Of a stretch of 5,342 bases of DNA, positions 1 to 5,342 are shown piece after piece. Each line of letters starts with the position of its first letter. Within the stretch, counting starts at the first letter, position 1. A program made the translations under genes and the position numbers. The notes beneath the pieces are model-generated. The model made no database searches. It saw nothing but the letters and a program-made list of their open reading frames with translations, and had not been told where the DNA came from. This DNA is from Rhodospirillales bacterium (GTDB lineage Bacteria; Pseudomonadota; Alphaproteobacteria; Rhodospirillales_A; Casp-alpha2): the NCBI GenBank assembly GCA_016763915.1, contig JAESSX010000205.1, forward strand, positions 1 to 5,342, written 5' to 3'.

Positions 1-18
1 CCGCGACACATCAGGCAT

Positions 19-1488
19 TTGTATCGGCTGTTCAGGCCGGCGCTCGGTGCCGCCGCCGCGGTGGCGATTTTCGCGGCCGGAATATCGGCGGCATGGTCGG
101 AAGGCCTGTACCCGCTTGGTGAGACAACCGGTGTGCCGAGGCTGTCTGACAAACCCCTTCCCTATAAAGTCGTGCCGGAACGGCCTGAGCTTCCTATCGA
201 ATTGGGCTGCAAGTTCCTTGGCCGCGGAAACCTGCCGAAAGGGATTAGGTTGCCGACCGGTGCGGTTTGGACACCGTGCCTGTGGGGGTTCGGGACATTC
301 CGCACGGCATTCCAGACTTATGAAGCCGTCGGCGCACCGGGACGCAACACCGAAATTGCCACTCGGCTGGATCTGTTTTTAAACCTGCAGCTGACATCCA
401 CGGAAAAATGCATCCTCGGGATTGCCCCGCTGGATTCCAACCGGTTTACCAACTTCACCCGATATAGTTTCGAATCCAACCAGGGCCTCGAAGGCGGTCA
501 GTCCGAGCTTGGCGTCTACCTTCGAACCGCGTTCTGCGAAGGCGATTTCGGATCCTTGTTCCCGAACCTTGACCCGCTCGGCACGAAATTGATCGATTAC
601 GGTTTCTCCTTTGGGCGTCAACAGATCACCTTCCAGGAAGGGATCATGATCAACGACACGCTCGATGCAATCGGGCTGGTGCGGAACAATCTGCATGCGC
701 CGGGATTTTCGAATATTCGCATCACCGGTTTGGCAGCCGTGGATCATATCGACCGGGGCACGCCGGCGAACCGGCGGCGCCTGAACGCACCGTTGTTCCT
801 CGGGCTCTTCGTCCAGGCCGATACCACGGCCAGCACCTGGGCGTTTGATTTTATCACCGTGCAGGATGACAGCACCAACTCCACCGGCGGCGATGGTTAT
901 TATTTTGGCATAGCGGCAACCCAGAGGGGCTGGAATCCGTTCAACGGCATCGGCACCTTCAACACCGCCTACCGCATCAACGCGTCCTATGGCGAAGGAA
1001 GTGACACTCCCCAGCTTTCCGATGGCGTCCTGTTGTCGGCCGAGGTTTCCTGGACACCGCATTCGTCAGACGACGTCGTCTACGTTAATCCGTTTTGGGG
1101 CATCAATCGATACTCGCAGGCCGGCCGCGAACCGATTGTCGGCGGGCCGCTTGCGGCCCTCGGCATCAGCTTCGCCTCGCCCAGCCTCGGCAATCACCTG
1201 TCCGAACTGAGCAGTTTCAACACCCAGGTCGTCGGGGCCGCAATCGGCTATCAGGCATTCTGGGACCAGCATCGCCGAAACCTGGTCCTCGAACTCGCTG
1301 GTGTGAAAGATACCACTCGCGGATTTTTCGACACGGATGGACCCGGCACCGACGCCGCAGCCTTTACGGTTCAGTTCCAACAAGCCATCGGACAGCACAT
1401 TCAGCTACAACTTGATGCCTTCGTTGCTTATTTAGAAGGACGGGACAACGGCTCAGGAGCCCGGTCTGAAATCCTCATCCAGTTCTGA
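19..1488 (+). CDS. Outer-membrane beta-barrel protein (porin-like), function unknown
   Basis: Probable outer-membrane barrel of about 489 residues. The N-terminus is a Sec signal peptide: basic YRLFRPALG, a hydrophobic Ala-rich core (residues 8-25), and a likely cleavage after SAA (residue 25). The rest is rich in short amphipathic strands separated by Gly/Asn/Asp turns (e.g. around residues 262-305 and 335-365), and the protein ends in a strand closing with Phe (EILIQF), the usual signal for barrel assembly. Four cysteines (C64, C87, C131, C173) all fall in the first 40 percent, which is unusual for a porin. The start is uncertain. TTG at 19 has no good ribosome-binding site, and the frame is open to base 1, so the true start may lie upstream of the window. 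I do not recognise a specific family. MtrB-type porins of electron conduits are usually longer and carry an N-terminal CxxC, absent here. A role as a passive channel for the neighbouring redox system is only a guess. Confidence 0.8.
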   Translation: MYRLFRPALGAAAAVAIFAAGISAAWSEGLYPLGETTGVPRLSDKPLPYKVVPERPELPIELGCKFLGRGNLPKGIRLPTGAVWTPCLWGFGTFRTAFQTYEAVGAPGRNTEIATRLDLFLNLQLTSTEKCILGIAPLDSNRFTNFTRYSFESNQGLEGGQSELGVYLRTAFCEGDFGSLFPNLDPLGTKLIDYGFSFGRQQITFQEGIMINDTLDAIGLVRNNLHAPGFSNIRITGLAAVDHIDRGTPANRRRLNAPLFLGLFVQADTTASTWAFDFITVQDDSTNSTGGDGYYFGIAATQRGWNPFNGIGTFNTAYRINASYGEGSDTPQLSDGVLLSAEVSWTPHSSDDVVYVNPFWGINRYSQAGREPIVGGPLAALGISFASPSLGNHLSELSSFNTQVVGAAIGYQAFWDQHRRNLVLELAGVKDTTRGFFDTDGPGTDAAAFTVQFQQAIGQHIQLQLDAFVAYLEGRDNGSGARSEILIQF

Positions 1489-1605
1489 CGAGGTTTAATT
1501 ACACAAGGGTACGATACGAACCAGCCAACCGGGGACACACGCCGCACATCTGATTTTGTTCCGGTCACGGCACCGTCGCAAATCCAGGCAAAGGTAAACT
1601 GAGGC
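1489..1605. other. Intergenic gap between barrel gene and reductase gene
   Basis: This is the largest gap in the window, 117 bases. It has no stable GC hairpin followed by a T run, no clear -35/-10 pair, and no recognisable FNR or CRP palindrome. Only weak inverted repeats of 4-5 bases are present. If a promoter for the three downstream redox genes exists inside the window, this is the likeliest place, but the sequence does not show it. Confidence 0.4.
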
Positions 1606-2895
1606 ATGTCTTTTGTATTGAGCTCGGACTTTGTCACCTTCGCCGGTATCGCCATCGTAGCAGCGGTCCTGATCCAGGTTGCGCTGATGTTGGCAGCCTC
1701 AATGCGGCGCGTTGCCATGGAGCGCGAAACCAGCCGTCTGGCCCAGGACGTGCTGCGGGTTCAAATTGACGCCGCCTTGATCAACTTCCGCGTCAAACGC
1801 GATACGGCGGAATTCTCATGGAACGGTCTCAGGAAATTCACCATTGCCCGAAAGGTTTTTGAAGTCGAAGGCGTTCATTCATTTTATCTTTCCCCCCACG
1901 ACGGCAAACCCCTGCCCCCCTTTCTGCCGGGCCAGCATCTGACATTTGAGTTAAAAATTCCCGAGCAGATCAAGCCCGTGATCCGTTGTTATTCCCTTTC
2001 CGACAGTCCAAACCATCCCGACTTTTATCGCGTCTCGATCAAAAAAACCCACCCCCAGGGCGACATTCCCGATGCTGCGCCGGGCTTATCATCGACTTTT
2101 TTCAACGACGTCGTGCGGGAAGGCGATATCGTCGACGTCAAAGCGCCAACCGGACATTTTCACCTTCAGCCGCAACGCGACATTCCGACCGTCCTGATTG
2201 CCGGCGGGATCGGCATCACGCCCGTTCTCAGCATGCTGAACTCCTTGTGTGAAGCCGGCCACAGGGGCGAGATCTGGTTTTTCCTGGGCGTCAGAAACAG
2301 CGCCGAACACATGATGAAACAGCACCTGGAAGAACTTGCCGCCAGCCATCAAAACCTGAACCTGTATATTTGTTACAGCCTGCCTTCGGAGGGTGACGTT
2401 CTCGGCTCGGATTATCATACCGAGGGCTATGTCGGGGTCGATCTTTTCAAGAAACTGTTGCCGTCGAACAACTACACCTTCTACATCTGCGGGCCGCCGC
2501 CAATGATGGATTCCATCGTCGGCGGTCTCTACGACTGGTCCGTGCCGGAGGATCAGGTGCATTTCGAAGCGTTCGGACAGGCAACCGTCAGGAAAACCAA
2601 AAAACCGGAGCCCGCTTCGGCGGATGGCTCGGCGGAAGAAGCCATCGAGATCGCTTTCGTGCGGTCAAACAAGACTTTGCAATGGACCGAAACCGAAGGG
2701 TCGATCCTGGACCTCGCCGAAGCGAACGGCATTTCCATGGATTTTGCCTGCCGTACCGGCAATTGCGGCACTTGTGTCACGGCCATCAAGGACGGTACCG
2801 TCGACTATCTGGTTGAACCCGGATACCCCATTGAAAATGGGTCTTGTCTGGCCTGCGTCGGCGTCCCCAAGGGACCACTGAAACTGGATGCCTGA
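1606..2895 (+). CDS. Membrane-anchored FAD/NAD(P)/[2Fe-2S] oxidoreductase
   Basis: A 429-residue electron-transfer flavoprotein that probably takes electrons from NAD(P)H through FAD to a [2Fe-2S] cluster. Domain order: one membrane helix (about residues 9-31) followed by RR, placing the catalytic part in the cytoplasm; a linker to about residue 70; a ferredoxin-reductase-type FAD barrel with flavin motif R127-C-Y-S-L131 and an upstream PGQHLTFEL strand; an NAD(P) domain with GGIGITP (200-206) and ICGPPPMM (294-301); then a C-terminal plant-type ferredoxin domain with C382-x4-C387-x2-C390-x26-C417. The order flavin-NAD-FeS is that of phthalate dioxygenase reductase and Hcr-type reductases, and the reverse of NqrF, which also has an N-terminal helix. 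ATG 1606 is the first start in frame, directly after an in-frame TGA (1600-1602). The ribosome-binding site is mediocre (AAGG at 1591, GAGG at 1601). The partner is unknown; the cytochrome gene downstream suggests a respiratory or detoxifying chain rather than an oxygenase, since no oxygenase gene is adjacent. Confidence 0.93.
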   Translation: MSFVLSSDFVTFAGIAIVAAVLIQVALMLAASMRRVAMERETSRLAQDVLRVQIDAALINFRVKRDTAEFSWNGLRKFTIARKVFEVEGVHSFYLSPHDGKPLPPFLPGQHLTFELKIPEQIKPVIRCYSLSDSPNHPDFYRVSIKKTHPQGDIPDAAPGLSSTFFNDVVREGDIVDVKAPTGHFHLQPQRDIPTVLIAGGIGITPVLSMLNSLCEAGHRGEIWFFLGVRNSAEHMMKQHLEELAASHQNLNLYICYSLPSEGDVLGSDYHTEGYVGVDLFKKLLPSNNYTFYICGPPPMMDSIVGGLYDWSVPEDQVHFEAFGQATVRKTKKPEPASADGSAEEAIEIAFVRSNKTLQWTETEGSILDLAEANGISMDFACRTGNCGTCVTAIKDGTVDYLVEPGYPIENGSCLACVGVPKGPLKLDA

Positions 2896-2951
2896 GAAGA
2901 GACAGAAACCAAACAAGCACCGCCCCATGACCGGCGCAACCAATCCGAATA

Positions 2952-2957
2952 GGGAGG
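2952..2957 (+). promoter_or_regulatory. Ribosome-binding site deciding the cytochrome start
   Basis: GGGAGG lies 8 bases before ATG 2966. The same frame is open further upstream, with ATG at 2888 (overlapping the end of the reductase gene) and at 2927, but neither has a comparable site. Starting at 2966 also places a clean signal peptide at the N-terminus. Confidence 0.85.
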
Positions 2958-2965
2958 GACATACA

Positions 2966-4006
2966 ATGAGGCCGCTACCGTCGAACATCCGGAACCAAAC
3001 GATCGGATCGAAGTTTGCCGCCGTGATCATAACCCTTGCGGTCTTTTGGGCGCCGGCATCCGGCGCCGCGGCGGAAGTGGTCTTGCGGTTGGACCCGCAC
3101 ATGGTGAAAGGTCCGGATTCCTGTGGCGAATGTCACAAAGCCTCTGTCGCCGCCTGGAAACAAAGTCGTCACGCCACCAGTTTCAAGACCCTGCCCCGCA
3201 GCAAGAAGGCCAAGGAAATCGCCAAGAAAATGGGGATCCGGCGGATCAAGGCGAAAAGCAGTTGCCTGACCTGTCATTTCACCTCGGCCGTCCCGAAAAA
3301 AAGGATAAAGGCGATCGCCGGCATTACCTGCGAATCCTGCCACGGCGCCGGAAGCAAATGGATAAAACTGCATAGCGACTACGGCGGCAAGGGGGTGAAA
3401 AAGGATTCGGAAACGCCGCAACACAAAACAAAACGGTATGCCGATTCCGAAGCCGCCGGCATGATCCGTCCACGCCGTCTCTATTCGGTGGCCAACAACT
3501 GTTATCAATGTCACACCGTCCCCAACGAAAAACTGGTCAATGTCGGCGGTCATCCCGCGGGCAGCGCCTTCGAGCTGGTCGCCTGGAGCCAGGGGGAAGT
3601 GCGCCACAACGTTTGGTATTCGAAATCCAACGACGAAGCCTCCGCCGATCGCAAACGTCTGATGTATGTCGTCGGCAAGGCGCTGGATCTTGAGCATGCG
3701 TTGCGGGGGCTGGCGATAGCGACCGGCCCCGGCGTCTATGCGGAGGCGATGACAAAGCGCGCCCTGAACGCCAAGGCCGACATCGCAAAAATTGCCGGCA
3801 CCGCGAAGACCGCTGAAATCGGATCAATCATGGCGGCCGCCGGTGTCGGCCTGAAACTCGGCAATGCCGGCCCTTTGAACGCCGCCGCCGAAAAGATACA
3901 GGCTGCTGCGCGGAAGATTTCAGACGGCCGGAATGGGGCCGCCTTGGCCGCCGTCGATGCCATGATGCCGGGCGCCGACAAATACAAGGGGACCGTCCCC
4001 AAATAG
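2966..4006 (+). CDS. Periplasmic tetraheme cytochrome c, cytochrome c554-like
   Basis: A 346-residue exported multiheme cytochrome. The signal peptide has a basic N-region, a hydrophobic core at about residues 17-31, and a likely cleavage after GAAA (residue 36). Four CxxCH heme c sites are seen: C53-GE-CH57, C100-LT-CH104, C122-ES-CH126 and C179-YQ-CH183. Candidate distal ligands are H69 (in W-K-Q-S-R-H-A), H196 (G-G-H-P) and H214 (V-R-H-N). The heme spacing and the W-x(4)-HA pattern after the first site fit the cytochrome c554/c' family, whose founding member accepts electrons from hydroxylamine oxidoreductase in ammonia oxidisers; that role should not be transferred here. Between hemes 1 and 3 the chain is strongly basic (residues 77-115, many K and R). 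After about residue 225 comes a heme-free, Ala-rich, probably helical C-terminal part of about 120 residues. It sits between the reductase and the cNMP-binding protein and is probably cotranscribed with both. It likely relays electrons in the periplasm; donor and acceptor are not shown. Confidence 0.92.
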   Translation: MRPLPSNIRNQTIGSKFAAVIITLAVFWAPASGAAAEVVLRLDPHMVKGPDSCGECHKASVAAWKQSRHATSFKTLPRSKKAKEIAKKMGIRRIKAKSSCLTCHFTSAVPKKRIKAIAGITCESCHGAGSKWIKLHSDYGGKGVKKDSETPQHKTKRYADSEAAGMIRPRRLYSVANNCYQCHTVPNEKLVNVGGHPAGSAFELVAWSQGEVRHNVWYSKSNDEASADRKRLMYVVGKALDLEHALRGLAIATGPGVYAEAMTKRALNAKADIAKIAGTAKTAEIGSIMAAAGVGLKLGNAGPLNAAAEKIQAAARKISDGRNGAALAAVDAMMPGADKYKGTVPK

Positions 4007-4027
4007 AGAAAGCTGACCCACGGGCTT

Positions 4028-4032
4028 GGAGG
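4028..4032 (+). promoter_or_regulatory. Strong ribosome-binding site for the cNMP-binding protein
   Basis: A perfect GGAGG sits 6 bases before ATG 4039, within the 32-base gap after the cytochrome stop codon. It fixes the start of the last gene and supports translation from a shared message. Confidence 0.88.
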
Positions 4033-4038
4033 TGTCGC

Positions 4039-5342
4039 ATGGCGGAACGTACGGTGGTTCAACGCCCGGAGCGTTGGGACAAACCGTTTGATCCGGAAAT
4101 GAGCGAGGCTCGGGTTGACCGGATTCTCGCCATGGCGCCGTTCGACACCATGGACCCCTCGTCCTTTCCCCGCTCGGCGCCGTTGCGCGACATTGTCCGC
4201 AACGACATACGGTTTCGAACCTTCAACGATGCCGAAATCATTATCCGCAAAGGCGATTTCGGCACGTCGGCTTATCTTCTGATCAGCGGCAATGCCCTCG
4301 TTGTGCTGCCGCCCGGACTGTCCGAGGCAACGCTCGGACGCAGCAAGTTCCAAAAGAAGACCTTCTTTCAGGGCCTCCTTCAATTGTGGAATAATCCGAG
4401 AGGGCCGGAGGTCCGCAATCCCGATTTGATCACGGCGGCCCCCGTCAACGCCGGGGACTGGGTCGTCGACGGAGACCCCGACACGGCGAAATTAGATCTG
4501 GGGAAAATCCGAAAAACCTTCAAAACCCTCCTTATTGAACCCGGCTCCCTGTTTGGCGAAATTGCCGCCTTGAGCAGATCGGCCCGCACGACGACGATCA
4601 TCGCCGAGGGCACGACCGAAATTCTTGAAATTCGCCGTCAGGGAATCCGGGATATTCGCCGGTGTGACGAACAGTTTCGGAAGAATGTCGATACCTTGTA
4701 CCGGGAGAACAGCCTTTCCGCCCATTTGGGCCAAACCCCCATATTCGCCCATCTCGATGCCGAGACTATTCAGATGATTGCCGCCAAGACCCTGTTCGAA
4801 ACCTATGGCGATTTCGACTGGCATATCTCCTACAACCGCATGCTCTCCAAGCCGTCTCAGGATCGCCTGGCCGAGGAGCCGCTCATCGTCCGCGAGGGGG
4901 ATTATCCGGACGGCTTGTTGTTGCTTCGGTCGGGTTTCGCGCGGGTGAGCCGGCGGCTCAACCATGGCGCAAAGACTGTGGAATATCTGAGCAGCGGATC
5001 GACCTTCGGGCTCCCGGAGATTGCCCACAACTGGCGCCATGACACGCGCGAACCGATCGGCCTTCAGCATTCGTTGCGCGCCGTCGGTTACACGGACATC
5101 CTGCGCGTGCCGACGACGATCATCGAAGAGCTGGTATTGCCGACAATCCCCGATTCCATGCATCCGGCATCGGTCGAACGCCGCTTTTTACAGGTTATGC
5201 CGCACAAGGAGCGCCGCAAAAGCCCGCCGAAGCTCCAGAGCGCGGCGGAAAATCAGGCCGTTGGCCTCATGGAATCCCTGGTCGAATACAGGTATATCAA
5301 CGGGACCGCCGCCATGGTCATCGACCTTGATCGCTGCATTCG
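4039..5342 (+). CDS. Double cyclic-nucleotide-binding protein with probable C-terminal ferredoxin domain (3' partial)
   Basis: The frame is open from ATG 4039 to the window edge, giving 434 residues so far; the gene continues beyond. There is no signal peptide or membrane helix, so it is probably cytoplasmic. The first cNMP-binding domain spans about residues 45-205: beta-roll IIIRKGDFGTSAYLLISG (67-84), then after an insertion of about 75 residues a phosphate-binding cassette F172-G-E-I-A-A-L, with R183 followed by TTT. The conserved G-E and R of the family are present, so it may really bind a cyclic nucleotide. A second, degenerate copy spans about 235-385 (VREGDYPDGLLLLRSG at 284-299; F323-G-L-P-E-I, where the G-E pair is broken). 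No DNA-binding helix-turn-helix is seen, so it is not a normal Crp/Fnr regulator. The last visible residues, VIDLDRCI with C433, resemble the start of a 4Fe-4S ferredoxin motif (D-x-x-x-C-x-x-C). I infer a cNMP-regulated iron-sulfur electron carrier working with the two genes upstream; the ferredoxin part rests on one cysteine and its context. Confidence 0.85.
   Translation, partial: MAERTVVQRPERWDKPFDPEMSEARVDRILAMAPFDTMDPSSFPRSAPLRDIVRNDIRFRTFNDAEIIIRKGDFGTSAYLLISGNALVVLPPGLSEATLGRSKFQKKTFFQGLLQLWNNPRGPEVRNPDLITAAPVNAGDWVVDGDPDTAKLDLGKIRKTFKTLLIEPGSLFGEIAALSRSARTTTIIAEGTTEILEIRRQGIRDIRRCDEQFRKNVDTLYRENSLSAHLGQTPIFAHLDAETIQMIAAKTLFETYGDFDWHISYNRMLSKPSQDRLAEEPLIVREGDYPDGLLLLRSGFARVSRRLNHGAKTVEYLSSGSTFGLPEIAHNWRHDTREPIGLQHSLRAVGYTDILRVPTTIIEELVLPTIPDSMHPASVERRFLQVMPHKERRKSPPKLQSAAENQAVGLMESLVEYRYINGTAAMVIDLDRCI

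Noticed and set aside
379..1062. Long - strand open frame opposite the barrel gene
   Set aside because: It lies wholly inside a gene with a signal peptide and barrel features, shows no domain or hydrophobic pattern of its own, and long antisense frames are common in GC-rich DNA.
1561..1576. Possible terminator or operator hairpin (CGGT ... ACCG)
   Set aside because: The stem is only 4 pairs and no T run follows; this is expected by chance.
2888..2965. Earlier in-frame starts for the cytochrome (ATG 2888 and ATG 2927)
   Set aside because: They would add a polar, basic N-terminus before the signal peptide and lack a good ribosome-binding site, while ATG 2966 has GGGAGG at 8 bases.
3296..3302. 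A7 run in the cytochrome gene as a programmed frameshift site (a similar run is at 2041-2047)
   Set aside because: The frame continues unbroken into conserved heme motifs, and no alternative frame gives a meaningful product.
2975..3697. - strand open frame of 240 codons opposite the cytochrome
   Set aside because: The + strand encodes four CxxCH heme sites across the same bases; the antisense product has no recognisable motif.
19..4006. MtrCAB-like porin-cytochrome electron conduit across the outer membrane
   Set aside because: The barrel is shorter than usual for MtrB and lacks its N-terminal CxxC, the cytochrome has only four hemes and no MtrA-like repeat of ten, and no surface lipoprotein cytochrome is present.
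4492..5163. - strand open frame of 223 codons opposite the cNMP-binding gene
   Set aside because: The + strand frame has a perfect ribosome-binding site and two cNMP-binding folds; the antisense frame shows neither.

Overview
The window holds four consecutive genes on the + strand and no convincing gene on the - strand. They are an outer-membrane beta-barrel protein (19-1488), a membrane-anchored flavin/iron-sulfur oxidoreductase (1606-2895), a secreted tetraheme cytochrome c (2966-4006), and a double cyclic-nucleotide-binding protein that runs off the right edge just as an apparent ferredoxin-like domain begins (4039-5342+). An outer-membrane barrel with a C-terminal Phe, Sec signal peptides, strong GGAGG ribosome-binding sites and moderately GC-rich codon use point to a Gram-negative bacterium, most likely a proteobacterium (perhaps an alphaproteobacterium). 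The taxon is an inference from style, not from a marker gene.

Layout: the barrel gene is followed by 117 bases without a gene, in which I see no clear terminator or promoter. The other three genes lie 70 and 32 bases apart with no hairpin between them, and the last two have excellent Shine-Dalgarno sequences, so they are probably one transcript. The barrel gene may or may not belong to it. No gene-free stretch exceeds 300 bases. I see no RNA genes, CRISPR arrays, insertion sequences or long repeats.

How the genes may work together: the reductase has one N-terminal membrane helix, then FAD, NAD(P) and C-terminal [2Fe-2S] domains, and by charge its catalytic part faces the cytoplasm. The cytochrome has four CxxCH heme sites and is exported to the periplasm. 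The last protein has two cNMP-binding folds, no visible helix-turn-helix, and begins a D-x-D-x-C-I motif typical of 4Fe-4S ferredoxin domains at the window edge. Together they look like a redox chain from cytoplasmic NAD(P)H toward periplasmic heme, with a component that could be gated by a cyclic nucleotide. No quinone- or heme-binding integral membrane protein that would carry electrons across the inner membrane is visible, so part of the system probably lies outside the window. The substrate and the terminal acceptor cannot be told from this sequence.
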